Origin: Pedobacter sp. Leaf250
GTDB taxonomy: Bacteria > Bacteroidota > Bacteroidia > Sphingobacteriales > Sphingobacteriaceae
Assembly: GCF_920984735.1 (NCBI RefSeq)
Contig: NZ_CAKLBU010000007.1
Coordinates: forward strand, 1-64,000
DNA: 64,000 nt
Reading direction: 5' to 3'
Part shown: one piece after another, positions 26,524-35,284 of the stretch
How the letters are laid out: each line of letters starts with the position of its first letter
Position numbering within the stretch: position 1 is the first letter of the stretch
Position numbers and translations under genes: made by a program
The notes under the pieces: generated by a model
The model's input: the letters and a program-made list of their open reading frames with translations, nothing else
What the model was told of the DNA's origin: nothing
Databases searched by the model: none

Positions 26524-27270
26524 ATGCCTAAACTAACTGTAATCACCATCGTTTACAATAATGTTCGAGATATTGAGCGAACGATTAACTCTGTGCTCAA
26601 CCAAACGTATCTAAAAATTGAGTACATTATTATTGATGGAAAATCAACTGACGGTACTTTAGCAATTGTCGAAAAATACAAAGAAAAGATTTCTAAAATT
26701 GTATCAGACCCTGATAAAGGAATTTATGATGCCATGAACAAAGGTTTAGCTTTGTCCACAGGCGATTATGTTTTATTCATGAATTCTGGTGATGAAATAT
26801 ATGATGATCAGACGGTTGAAGACGTTTTTGCCTCTGCTCCCGGTGCCGACATTTACTATGGCGAAACGGAAATGTATAATGATAATTGGGAAAGCCTGGG
26901 ACGAAGAAGACATGAAGCACCAGAACAATTTGATTGGAAAAGCTTTAAATACGGAATGAACATTAGCCACCAGGCGATATATGTTCGCCGCAATATCATT
27001 ACTCCATATGATTTAAATTACAAGTACAGCTCTGATATTGACTGGATTATTAAAGCTGCAAAAAAAGCATCGAACATTGTAAATGTTCATCGTTATGTTG
27101 CCAAGTACCTGGTAGGCGGAATGAGTAAGAAAAAGCACCGTGAAAGCCTTAACGAACGTTTTAAAATTTTCACAAAATATTATGGTTTGATTCCAAATAT
27201 TTTTAACCATATGATTATAGCTGTGAACCTGGCTTTTTATTTTCTAAAGAATAAAAGAACGAATGATTAG
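26524..27270 (+). CDS. Glycosyltransferase, GT2 family
   Basis: 248 residues. PKLTVITIVYNNVRDIERTI, then YIIIDGKSTDGTL (near 37-49) and KGIYDAMNKGLALSTGDYVL with a following FMNSGDE acidic motif (near 84-90) mark a GT-A, GT2-type enzyme like those of capsule or O-antigen clusters. The C-terminus has an amphipathic and hydrophobic helix that may dock to the membrane. It follows the DUF1016 remnant, and the next gene starts three bases after its stop. Confidence 0.9.
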   Translation: MPKLTVITIVYNNVRDIERTINSVLNQTYLKIEYIIIDGKSTDGTLAIVEKYKEKISKIVSDPDKGIYDAMNKGLALSTGDYVLFMNSGDEIYDDQTVEDVFASAPGADIYYGETEMYNDNWESLGRRRHEAPEQFDWKSFKYGMNISHQAIYVRRNIITPYDLNYKYSSDIDWIIKAAKKASNIVNVHRYVAKYLVGGMSKKKHRESLNERFKIFTKYYGLIPNIFNHMIIAVNLAFYFLKNKRTND

Positions 27271-27273
27271 GTT

Positions 27274-27975
27274 ATGAATGAAGAACTTAACGAACTAATA
27301 GTATCGTATGAGGATGAAAGAGAAGAATTAACAAAGCGCCTAAATGAATGCCTAGAAGATTTTGATTACTTAGGGGCTCATAAATTTCAAAAGGGCATTG
27401 CAATTGCAAATCATCAATTAGTGATTCTCAATTCAATAAAAGATCCCTCTTACCAAAAAAAAACAGAGTTGGAGAATATGATCAGATATTATGATAGACT
27501 TAAAACAATTAGCCCACTGATTTCGGATTATATTGATGAGCAAGTAGCAAAAACTAACGTCGAATTAAACATACTAAGTAATCAAAAGGTAGATCCGTTT
27601 TATGATGGACAAGAATTTGATGACGCCATATTTGATTTAGCTTATAGTAAAATTTTGTCCATTGTGTTCCATCTTAAAAAAAGCTCAAATCTGTATCTGA
27701 AATTTAAATGCAAAAAGAATAATTTTATAATTTCAGTAACACCAGATGAGCAAATTGGAAATGAAGTATATTTCCCAAAGGATAAAAAAAGATTGCTGAA
27801 ATCACTAGGCTTCAAAAGAAATAAAACAAAAGAATATTTTCATTTGAAGTTATCTCTTATACATTTTAAAGATTCGCAACAAGTAAAAACTATCGTAAGC
27901 AGAGTGATCTATGACGTATTTTATAGGAATGAATTAGATACGGAGACAACACTCGTTATTCAATCAATTTTCTAA
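27274..27975 (+). CDS. Hypothetical protein with N-terminal coiled-coil
   Basis: 233 residues, not recognised. The first 60 residues are charged and helical (EDEREELTKRLNECLEDFDY ... AHKFQKGIAIANHQLVIL) and resemble the UvrB/UvrC-type helical hairpin in pattern, though without clear homology. The rest mixes helices and strands, is rich in Lys and Asn, and shows no catalytic motif. It starts 3 bases after the GT2 stop, so it is likely co-transcribed and could assist it. It could equally be a neighbour of no related function. Confidence 0.6.
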   Translation: MNEELNELIVSYEDEREELTKRLNECLEDFDYLGAHKFQKGIAIANHQLVILNSIKDPSYQKKTELENMIRYYDRLKTISPLISDYIDEQVAKTNVELNILSNQKVDPFYDGQEFDDAIFDLAYSKILSIVFHLKKSSNLYLKFKCKKNNFIISVTPDEQIGNEVYFPKDKKRLLKSLGFKRNKTKEYFHLKLSLIHFKDSQQVKTIVSRVIYDVFYRNELDTETTLVIQSIF

Positions 27976-28034
27976 AAACAAATTTTCGCTTAATTCTGTC
28001 TTTAATATATACTTATCAAAAACAGAAAAAGATT

Positions 28035-28595
28035 ATGGGACAATTAAGTAACCGCACAATTGCTGTTCTTTCAGAAAGCGGATTTGAAGAAGTTGAATTA
28101 ACCGAACCAGTAAAAAGGTTAAAAGAAGAAGGTGCAACCGTTCACATCATCTCCTCCAAAAGTGGAAAAATTAAAGCTTGGGATCAAGATCATTGGTCGA
28201 TAGAAGTTGATGTAGATAAAACCATTTCAGAAGCAAATGCCGAGGATTATAATGGTTTACTCTTGCCAGGAGGTGTAATCAATCCAGATCAATTACGTGT
28301 TAATGAAGATGCTATTGCATTCGTAAAATCGTTTTTTAGCGATGGAAAACCAGTCGCAGCCATTTGTCATGGTCCACAAACTTTAATTAATGCTGATGTT
28401 GTTCAAGGTAGAAAACTAACTTCAGTAAAAAACATTTCGAAGGATTTGATTAATGCAGGTGCAATTTGGAGCGATGAGGAAGTAGTGGTAGATCAAGGTT
28501 TGGTTACCAGTAGAACACCTAAAGATTTACCTGCTTTTAATGATAAAATTGTAGAGGAATTTGCAGAAGGAATACATGAGGGGCAGCATGCTTAA
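28035..28595 (+). CDS. DJ-1/PfpI family protein (type 1 glutamine amidotransferase fold)
   Basis: 186 residues, the usual PfpI length. The nucleophile elbow AAICHGPQTL has C111 followed by H112. An acidic residue precedes it near SESGFEEVEL (Glu about 18-20), and LLLPGG is at 75-80. The family includes stress-linked deglycase-, chaperone- or protease-like proteins, and the exact activity is debated. Cytoplasmic. A hairpin terminator follows, so this ends its transcription unit. Confidence 0.9.
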   Translation: MGQLSNRTIAVLSESGFEEVELTEPVKRLKEEGATVHIISSKSGKIKAWDQDHWSIEVDVDKTISEANAEDYNGLLLPGGVINPDQLRVNEDAIAFVKSFFSDGKPVAAICHGPQTLINADVVQGRKLTSVKNISKDLINAGAIWSDEEVVVDQGLVTSRTPKDLPAFNDKIVEEFAEGIHEGQHA

Positions 28596-28627
28596 ACATT
28601 TTGGACGCTCTTTCTAGATTCACTCAA

Positions 28628-28657
28628 GAAACGGTTGGCAATTTGTCAACCGTTTTC
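28628..28657. terminator. Bidirectional terminator between convergent genes
   Basis: A stem of about 9 bp pairs GAAACGGTTG (28628-28637) with CAACCGTTTT (28647-28656). T-rich DNA follows on the plus strand. It can serve the PfpI gene and the convergent kinase-like gene that stops at 28660. Confidence 0.7.
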
Positions 28658-28659
28658 AT

Positions 28660-29703
28660 TTATAACTTAACCTGCCGAATGATATTTTTGATATTTAATT
28701 CTATAATATCCGTCATATTTTTACACCTCAAATAATTTTTATCCTTAAAATATTCACTCATACTCTGTTTCAAAATGGCAATATTTTCAGGTGTGGTTAA
28801 TTCCTCCTTATTCGAAACATCACGAAGATCTGTTAATCGATGGCGCTCGCTACGAACACGGTGAACAATTGAAGAACGTTCTTCTTGTTGATATTGAAGA
28901 ACTGTTTTGTCGGTTAACTGTTCCATACTCATTTTTACATACGGCAAGTTTTCTTTAAAAAATTGTGGAAGATATACCTTCAAATTTCCTTCATAAAACT
29001 GCTGATCAAAATCTATCGCCCTGATACGAAATTGAATATCATCAAAATCTGGCGTAATCTGAACCACGAAATTATATGCCCGCATGTCGCCTAAAAGCAT
29101 AATTAAGCATCGTTCATTAAACTTTACAAACTCTTTTGCAATACGTGTGGGATTAAATTCTGGCGTATATAATTGTCCTTTCGTAAACACATCACCAGGA
29201 ATACCAGCAATATGTTCCTCAACCAGAGTATCGCCATCAACTAAATAATTTACCTGATTTGGCGATAAAATCTCTTCCATTTCTAAACCATAAATACGGG
29301 ATGCATCGGCCTTTTTAATATAGAAATAATCGTAAACATCATTTAAGCGGTTAACGATTCTAATCCGAAAAGGATGCGTATTTCCGAACGTACAATATTC
29401 AATTTTGTCGATGTATTTGTGTTCAACGATGCGAAGATTTCCTGATGCTTTTAAATTAGCGTAAACTTCTTTTAAACCATTATGCAAAGTTTCAATTAAA
29501 TCTTGGGCATAAATCGGACCTTCCCAAAGCGAGTCTTTGCCAAACTTATCCATCAAAGGAAAAGCCTCATTAAATTGCATTAAATCGTTATAACCGATAG
29601 GCAATTTAGCCTCACGTTGGTAGGTTCGTAAATATTTTTGCAGCGCTGGTGTAACCGGGAAAATTGGTTTCTTTTTAAGGATTTTTACGTCTTCGTTTTC
29701 CAT
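28660..29703 (-). CDS. Unrecognised protein with kinase-like (APH/ePK fold) motifs
   Basis: 347 residues with no family I can name. The order of motifs suggests a kinase fold. A strand with YFYIKKAD (Lys at 130-131) is followed by a helix with GLEMEEIL (Glu 141-144). A hinge-like VEEHIAGIPGD is at 161-171, a catalytic-loop-like GDMRAYN at 205-211 and a metal-site-like AIDFDQQ at 229-235. The C-terminal 100 residues are helical and basic. Loop and metal-site spacing match aminoglycoside phosphotransferase- and HipA-like kinases, but the usual HGD is LGD here. The ATG at 29703 is preferred over a TTG at 29712. Confidence 0.65.
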   Translation of the reverse strand: MENEDVKILKKKPIFPVTPALQKYLRTYQREAKLPIGYNDLMQFNEAFPLMDKFGKDSLWEGPIYAQDLIETLHNGLKEVYANLKASGNLRIVEHKYIDKIEYCTFGNTHPFRIRIVNRLNDVYDYFYIKKADASRIYGLEMEEILSPNQVNYLVDGDTLVEEHIAGIPGDVFTKGQLYTPEFNPTRIAKEFVKFNERCLIMLLGDMRAYNFVVQITPDFDDIQFRIRAIDFDQQFYEGNLKVYLPQFFKENLPYVKMSMEQLTDKTVLQYQQEERSSIVHRVRSERHRLTDLRDVSNKEELTTPENIAILKQSMSEYFKDKNYLRCKNMTDIIELNIKNIIRQVKL

Positions 29704-29754
29704 TGAGAGCAATGTAGCATTTTAAAAATTTAACAACAAAGAAATTAAAGAGCA

Positions 29755-29825
29755 AGCGCAAAGAGCGCCAAGCTAAACGTAAAACTCTACTTTCTTTGCG
29801 AATATTTTTTGCGTACTTTGCGGTT
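29755..29825. repeat. CGCAAAG-type dispersed inverted repeat
   Basis: The 116-base gap holds GCGCAAAGAGCGCCAAGC on the left and TTTGCG, TTTGCG, CTTTGCGG spaced about 11-14 bases apart on the right, i.e. CGCAAAG in inverted orientation. Such repeats are frequent between Bacteroidota genes as far as I recall. No promoter is clear within it. Confidence 0.45.
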
Positions 29826-29828
29826 AAC

Positions 29829-31019
29829 TCAGTTTTTCGGATAATTAAACGGCAATCCAGCTAAATATCTGCTTATTTTCCGATAAGGATAATCGCCTGC
29901 GCCATGGTCTGCGAATTGAATAATGATCGTATTGGTTTTTGGATCTACATAGAGCCTCTGCCCCAACATACCTTCCGCAGCATAATCTCCGTTCTCGTCA
30001 TCTTGCGGAATCCACCAGAGGTGATGATGGGCGGATTTTTGCCAGCCTTTTGAAGATGCCGGCTGCTCATTACCAATATTAATCGATTGCCTTACCCAAC
30101 CTTCCGGAACAATTTGTTTTCCAGCATATTTACCAAAACTTAAATATAAGCGACCAATTTTCGCTAAATCAATTGCTGTAACCTGAAACCTGCTTGCCGT
30201 ATTCGCCAAGCCACCTGGATGATCTAATCCAAAAGATGCATTATATTCTGCACCTATTTTACGCCAAATATTTTCTTCAAAAAATTGAGCAACCGATTTT
30301 CCTGTTGCCATTTCTAAAACCCAACCTAATAAAATGGGATCGATGCTTTTATATTTCCAAACGGTACCAGGTTTATTTACAAGCTTAACTTTCATTAGCT
30401 CGGCTTTCATATCATGCGTGTAATAGTATTTTGCTTCATCTGAAAAAAATGCTTTAACAATTCCACCAAAAGTATCTTGAAATTCCAAGCCTGACTTCAT
30501 ATCCAGGAGATTTTTTAATGTAATGGTTTTAAAAGCTGGGTTAGGATTTAATTCGGGGATATAATCAGTTACCTTATCGTTTAAACTTTTAACATAACCT
30601 TTATTCAAAGCCTGTCCGAGCATTATCGACACCATGCTTTTTGCACCAGAAAAAATCGTTGTTAAAGTGCTATCAGAATAACCCGCTGAATATTTTTCGT
30701 ATAACACGCTATCATTTCTAATCACAATAAATGCATTCAACTGTCCCTGTTTAAAATATTCGGAGAAAGGAATCATTTGTTTATTGCCATTGCGAACTTT
30801 GAAACTATCCAGATCAATTCTCGTTTTTGTAGTTCGGTAGAAGTGAAATGTTGTATCACTTTTGCGTACATTTTCTTGTGGAAAAGCCTTATAAGTTACC
30901 GCATTAGGTTGGCGATACCATAAAACCCTGGCTAAATAGGGTCGCCAAATAAATAACACAGCAAAAAATAAAATGATGATTAAAAAGAAATAACCAATCG
31001 CTCTCTTAAAAAATTTCAT
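29829..31019 (-). CDS. Serine hydrolase, beta-lactamase/class C-like
   Basis: 396 residues. One N-terminal membrane anchor or signal (about 10-26) is followed by a beta-lactamase-related fold. The S-x-x-K motif is FSGAKS, with S124 and K127. A Y-x-S (WKYKSID) stands where Y-x-N is usual near 219-225, and HHLWW may replace the H-x-G motif. It is likely a periplasmic esterase, peptidase or penicillin-binding-type enzyme, with no evidence for antibiotic resistance. A TTG at 31028 is in frame, but the ATG at 31019 fits better: a -7 box lies 6 bases upstream. Confidence 0.87.
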   Translation of the reverse strand: MKFFKRAIGYFFLIIILFFAVLFIWRPYLARVLWYRQPNAVTYKAFPQENVRKSDTTFHFYRTTKTRIDLDSFKVRNGNKQMIPFSEYFKQGQLNAFIVIRNDSVLYEKYSAGYSDSTLTTIFSGAKSMVSIMLGQALNKGYVKSLNDKVTDYIPELNPNPAFKTITLKNLLDMKSGLEFQDTFGGIVKAFFSDEAKYYYTHDMKAELMKVKLVNKPGTVWKYKSIDPILLGWVLEMATGKSVAQFFEENIWRKIGAEYNASFGLDHPGGLANTASRFQVTAIDLAKIGRLYLSFGKYAGKQIVPEGWVRQSINIGNEQPASSKGWQKSAHHHLWWIPQDDENGDYAAEGMLGQRLYVDPKTNTIIIQFADHGAGDYPYRKISRYLAGLPFNYPKN

Positions 31020-31025
31020 TGGCAA

Positions 31026-31033
31026 CAAATATA
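31026..31033 (-). promoter_or_regulatory. -7 promoter box of the serine hydrolase gene
   Basis: Minus-strand TATATTTG, an exact consensus match ending 6 bases before the ATG. A TTTG (31056-31059) about 22 bases upstream could be the -33 element and overlaps the end of the acyltransferase gene. Confidence 0.5.
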
Positions 31034-31049
31034 AAGATCGCCTATCATT

Positions 31050-31976
31050 TTAAGCCAAACTATCAGAAAGATCTTGTCTTTTCTTACCAAGTATTGGCTT
31101 GCTTATTTCTGGTTTATACTTCCACCTGCGATGACTCCATAACCAATATTCAGGTTCTTCTCTGATAATTTCTTCAAGAAAGCGGGTATGCATTTCTGTG
31201 ATTTTAAATTCTTGGGTTTCTGCCGGATTTAAGCAAAGCGGAACACAATCTACCTCGTAGTAACCTCGCTTTAGCACCTTAACTTTGAAGTAAAATATCG
31301 GCTGGTTGGTTTTTTTAGCAATTTTTTCTATACCCAATTGCACCGATGCCTGTTGATGTAAAAAAGTGGTCCAATAGTGCGATTCATCTCTTGATGGTGC
31401 CTGGTCGTTTCCAAAACTGAAGATGCTGGGCTTCCCTTTACCAGCAGCCAAAGCCCGCATGGTTTGACGCATGGCGATGAGATTATTTCCATACTGGCTT
31501 CTTACTTTTTTAAACCAATTATCAAAAACAGGATTGGTAAGTGGCTTATAAATCGGATAATGATCCTTCTGGAAATTGAGTCCGATGCCTAAAGTTCCCC
31601 ATTCCCAGTTGCCATAATGTGCCGAACATACCAATACGCTTTCACCCCTATCTAAATATGCTTGTACAAGTTCTTTATTCCTGAATACATACCTTTTTTC
31701 TATTTCCCTTCTTGAGATATTATTCATTTTCAAAATCTCGAAAATGAGTGAAGCTAAGTATCTAAAAAACCTTTTCTCGATATTCTCTATTTCAGGCAGG
31801 GATTTTTCGGGCAAAGCCCGCAGCAAATTTTCGCGAACTACCTTTTTACGATATCTAAAAAGATAATAGATTAGTACATAAACACCATCAGCTATAGCAT
31901 ATAAAATAGATAAAGGTAGTAGAGATAATACGCCTAAAAAAAATATTCCCAGCTGGGAAATGCCCTTTTTAATCAT
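31050..31976 (-). CDS. LpxL/HtrB-type lysophospholipid acyltransferase family protein
   Basis: 308 residues. An N-terminal hydrophobic stretch (about 8-37) anchors it in the inner membrane. The acyltransferase H-x4-(D/E) site is HYGNWEWG near 119-126. FGNDQAPSRDE near 188-198 matches the second conserved block of lipid A acyltransferases. It probably adds a late acyl chain to lipid A or to an aminolipid. Bacteroidota use this family for both, so the acceptor is uncertain. Own promoter upstream, and the serine hydrolase gene follows after 30 bases. Confidence 0.9.
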   Translation of the reverse strand: MIKKGISQLGIFFLGVLSLLPLSILYAIADGVYVLIYYLFRYRKKVVRENLLRALPEKSLPEIENIEKRFFRYLASLIFEILKMNNISRREIEKRYVFRNKELVQAYLDRGESVLVCSAHYGNWEWGTLGIGLNFQKDHYPIYKPLTNPVFDNWFKKVRSQYGNNLIAMRQTMRALAAGKGKPSIFSFGNDQAPSRDESHYWTTFLHQQASVQLGIEKIAKKTNQPIFYFKVKVLKRGYYEVDCVPLCLNPAETQEFKITEMHTRFLEEIIREEPEYWLWSHRRWKYKPEISKPILGKKRQDLSDSLA

Positions 31977-31994
31977 ACCAGATTAGTTATTTAA

Positions 31995-32002
31995 CAAAAT
32001 TA
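31995..32002 (-). promoter_or_regulatory. -7 promoter box of the acyltransferase gene
   Basis: Minus-strand TAATTTTG fits TAnnTTTG and lies 18 bases before the ATG at 31976. Confidence 0.45.
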
Positions 32003-32314
32003 AAAATGAGCTAAAAAACTTATGCCATAAAAATGTTAGATTTTTATCGGTAAAAATGGTTTGAGATTATACTGACAGAAAACGATAATCTTGATTAATT
32101 TTAAACAGTTCCGCAGTAACATAATTGATTACATTACTACAGGTATTTAGACCTTATTTAGAGGAATACTTTTGGCTAAGAGCTTTGCAGTTCACTACAA
32201 AAAAGACTTTGGTTATAGCCTAACAGATATAGTAAATAGAAAACTAAAGCTAAAATATGGATAGAAACCTGCTATATCTTTACATCAAGGTAAATTGAAA
32301 TTTTTAGTAGCCAA

Positions 32315-32347
32315 TAAAAAAAGCCCATCTCAATTAAGAAATGGGCT
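32315..32347 (-). terminator. Intrinsic terminator of typA
   Basis: AGCCCAT (32322-32328) and ATGGGCT (32341-32347) form a 7-bp stem. Read on the minus strand, the run of T opposite 32315-32321 follows directly. It lies 38 bases after the typA stop. Confidence 0.85.
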
Positions 32348-32384
32348 CAATTTATTTAATTCCCCCTTAGGAAATTTAGGGTTA

Positions 32385-34187
32385 TTAGTTTTTACTTCCG
32401 TTTGCTTTACGTTGTTGTTCTGTTAAGAAAATTTTACGTAAACGCATGCTTTGTGGTGTAACCTCAATATACTCATCAGCTTGGATATATTCCATAGCCT
32501 CTTCTAAAGAGAATTTAATTGCAGGTGCAATACGAGCATTATCATCAGTACCAGAAGCACGCATGTTGGTTAATGCTTTTCCTTTAACAATGTTAATTAC
32601 TAAATCGTTATCGCGAATATGCTCTCCTAAAATCTGACCTTCGTAAATATCAGCTCCTGGATCTACAAAGAAACGACCTCTATCTTGTAATTTATCAATA
32701 GAATAAGCAGTAGTCATACCTTTATCCATAGAGATTAAAACACCATTTAAACGACCAGGAATTACACCTTTCCAAGGCTCGTAAGCTTTGAAACGGTGAG
32801 CCATAATTGCCTCACCAGCTGTAGCTGTTAATACGTTGTTACGTAAACCGATAATACCACGAGATGGGATTTCGAATTCTAAGTGTTGTAAATCGCCTTT
32901 TGGTTCCATAATCAACAACTCACCTTTACGTTGAGTTACCAATTCGATTACTTTACCAGAAACTTCACCCGGAACATCAACAATTAAAGTTTCAATTGGC
33001 TCATGTTTTTTACCATCAATTTCCTTAACGATAACCTGTGGCTGACCAACTTGTAACTCATAACCTTCACGACGCATCGTTTCGATTAATACCGATAAAT
33101 GGAGAATACCACGACCGTACACCAACCATGAATCTGCACCTTGAGTTTCAACAACTTTAAGAGCAAGATTTTTTTCCATTTCTTTCATCAAACGATCCTT
33201 GATACGTTGTGAAGTAACCAATTTACCCTCTTTACCAAAGAAAGGTGAGTTATTAATGGTAAACAACATGTTCATTGTTGGCTCGTCAATGCTAATTACT
33301 GGCAATTGTTCTGGAGCCTCAAAATCAGCGATAGTATCGCCAATATCAAAACCATCAATACCTACAACAGCACAAATATCGCCCGAACCTACTTCTTGGG
33401 TGCGGATTTTTCCTAAACCTTCGAATGTGTAAAGTTCTTTTACTCTTGATTTTACGATTTTTCCATCGCGTTTAATTAAAGTAACTGGTTGGTTTTCTTT
33501 AATTGAACCACGGTGAACACGACCGATTGCAATACGACCTACGAAAGATGAATAATCTAACGAAGTAATTTGCATTTGTAAAGTTCCATCGTTAATTGGT
33601 GCAGGTGGAATGTTAGCCACAACAGCATCTAATAATGCGAAAATATCAGTTGTTGGTTTTTGCCAGTCAGTACTCATCCATCCTTGTTTAGATGAACCGT
33701 AAATAACCGGGAAATCCAATTGCTCTTCAGTTGCTTCAAGGTTAAAGAACAATTCAAAAATTTGCTCATATACCTCTTCCGGGCGACAGTTTTCTTTATC
33801 TACTTTATTTACAACTACAATTGGTTTTAAACCTAGTGCCAAAGCTTTTTGCGTTACGAAACGCGTTTGAGGCATTGCACCTTCAAAAGCATCGCAAAGT
33901 AAAAGTACACCATCTGCCATTTTCAAAACACGTTCTACTTCACCGCCAAAATCCGCGTGACCAGGTGTATCAATGATGTTAATTTTTACATCTTTATATT
34001 GTACTGAAACATTTTTAGATACGATAGTGATACCACGTTCACGCTCTAAATCGTTGTTATCCAATATCAACTCTCCTTTTTGTTCGTTATCACGAAAAAC
34101 AGAACAAGAGTGTAAAATTTTATCAACCAATGTGGTTTTACCGTGGTCAACGTGTGCTATAATAGCTATATTTCTAATCTTTTGCAT
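32385..34187 (-). CDS. typA: Ribosome-associated GTPase TypA/BipA
   Basis: 600 residues, full length. G1 AHVDHGKT is at 11-18, the switch RGITI at 51-55, G3 DTPGH at 73-77 and G4 NKVD at 127-130. EF-G-like domains III and V and the BipA-specific C-terminal domain (about 480-600) follow. This translational GTPase aids 50S assembly and translation under stress or cold. It has its own -7 box and terminator, so it is a single-gene unit. Confidence 0.98.
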   Translation of the reverse strand: MQKIRNIAIIAHVDHGKTTLVDKILHSCSVFRDNEQKGELILDNNDLERERGITIVSKNVSVQYKDVKINIIDTPGHADFGGEVERVLKMADGVLLLCDAFEGAMPQTRFVTQKALALGLKPIVVVNKVDKENCRPEEVYEQIFELFFNLEATEEQLDFPVIYGSSKQGWMSTDWQKPTTDIFALLDAVVANIPPAPINDGTLQMQITSLDYSSFVGRIAIGRVHRGSIKENQPVTLIKRDGKIVKSRVKELYTFEGLGKIRTQEVGSGDICAVVGIDGFDIGDTIADFEAPEQLPVISIDEPTMNMLFTINNSPFFGKEGKLVTSQRIKDRLMKEMEKNLALKVVETQGADSWLVYGRGILHLSVLIETMRREGYELQVGQPQVIVKEIDGKKHEPIETLIVDVPGEVSGKVIELVTQRKGELLIMEPKGDLQHLEFEIPSRGIIGLRNNVLTATAGEAIMAHRFKAYEPWKGVIPGRLNGVLISMDKGMTTAYSIDKLQDRGRFFVDPGADIYEGQILGEHIRDNDLVINIVKGKALTNMRASGTDDNARIAPAIKFSLEEAMEYIQADEYIEVTPQSMRLRKIFLTEQQRKANGSKN

Positions 34188-34590
34188 AAAATGCGCCTAT
34201 AAATTTGGCGCAAAGATAGTGTTTAAAAATGGCTTTTCTATTATACCGCTTACTATTTAATGCTATGATAATGTTGCAATTATCTCATTTTTAAATAGAA
34301 ACGCAATTTTAGCAATACTTCGGCTCCTAAGTTGTGGCTTACCTTATACCGATACATAATCGACTTGACACTCTTGTTGCGATCAGGCTTGTAAAATTCC
34401 GTAGCAAATATTATAAATGGCTTCAAAATCAATTGCTAATAATTTAATAGGGATTTCAAATAATCCACTAGTCATGCCGTGAAGTTATGCCTTTATCATA
34501 TTTTGGAAAAATCATGTTTTTCGATGTGTACATCAAAAAATCGATTTATATTTATGGGTTACCCTTACAGGAATATCTGTATTAAGATCG
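34188..34590. other. 403-base intergenic region with possible coding remnant
   Basis: Holds the typA promoter at the left. A minus-strand frame of about 51 codons is open at 34280-34435 and ends VSHNLGAEVLLKLRFYLKMR. It has no good start and no recognised family, and could be a decayed gene or chance. A TATATTTA box near 34547 might be the promoter of the downstream gene, with a leader of about 35 bases. Confidence 0.3.
34211..34218 (-). promoter_or_regulatory. -7 promoter box of typA
   Basis: Minus-strand TATCTTTG, an exact consensus match 23 bases before the typA ATG. This gives a short but real leader. Confidence 0.6.
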
Positions 34591-35268
34591 ATGAGCAAAA
34601 GGTTTTTAAAATATGCAGCCATGTTTACAGTGATGATTTTATCATTAATTGCATTATATTTTTTAGCTGCTTTTTGCTTATCAAAAATTACAGTGAACAA
34701 CAACACTTTTAATAAAAAAGAGATTGCTATTTACATCATGACAAATGGTATTCATACCGATATCGTTTTGCCAGCTAGTAATTTTCAAAAAGATTGGACC
34801 CAAGAAATAAAATACGAGCATACTTTATTAACAGATACCAGCTATAAATTTTTAGCTTTTGGCTGGGGAGATAGAAAATTTTATCTGGAAACACCAGAAT
34901 TTTCTGATTTAAAATTAAGCACCGGTTTACGGGCAATTTCTGGCTTAAGCACTTCAGCTATGCATACGACTTACTACCTATTGATGACCGAAGATCGGAA
35001 TTGTAAAAAATTATACATCAGCAAAGTACAATATCAACAACTGATAAAGTATATCTCGGCCAGCTTTACCAAAGATAATAACGGACATTTTATTAGTATA
35101 AAAAGCAATATCCATTATGATAATGCTGATGCTTTTTATGAAGCTGTTGGAAGTTACAGCATTTTCAAAACCTGTAATACCTGGACAAACAACGCTCTAA
35201 AAGCAAGTGGTCAAAAAGCCTGTTTTTGGACTATTTTTGATACGCCAATTCTTCAAAAGTATCAGTAA
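34591..35268 (+). CDS. TIGR02117/DUF2459 family protein
   Basis: 225 residues with one N-terminal membrane segment (about 8-32). The family signature is YIMTNGIHTDIVLP near 49-62, then FLAFGWGDRKFYLETPEF (near 90-107). The C-terminal part has TCNTWTNNALKASGQKAC, a conserved Cys/Asn region suggestive of a papain-like or NlpC-like fold. The function is unknown. It probably faces the periplasm. It converges with the esterase gene, with 16 bases between their stops. Confidence 0.85.
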   Translation: MSKRFLKYAAMFTVMILSLIALYFLAAFCLSKITVNNNTFNKKEIAIYIMTNGIHTDIVLPASNFQKDWTQEIKYEHTLLTDTSYKFLAFGWGDRKFYLETPEFSDLKLSTGLRAISGLSTSAMHTTYYLLMTEDRNCKKLYISKVQYQQLIKYISASFTKDNNGHFISIKSNIHYDNADAFYEAVGSYSIFKTCNTWTNNALKASGQKACFWTIFDTPILQKYQ

Positions 35269-35284
35269 TTGCTTTAGCCTACAC

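Larger units (their letters stand above)
31977..32384. other. 408-base intergenic region with possible coding remnant
   Basis: Besides the acyltransferase promoter and the typA terminator there is an open plus-strand frame at 32151-32264 (37 codons, then TAG) ending in HYKKDFGYSLTDIVNRKLK plus four residues. It has no ATG, and TTG at 32172 is the only possible start. The peptide looks protein-like but I do not recognise it, and it may be a gene remnant. The rest is AT-rich with no clear signal. Confidence 0.35.

Noticed and set aside
29829..31019. Antibiotic resistance beta-lactamase
   Set aside because: The SxxK family is broad, the Y-x-N and H-x-G motifs are not standard, and there is no context for resistance.
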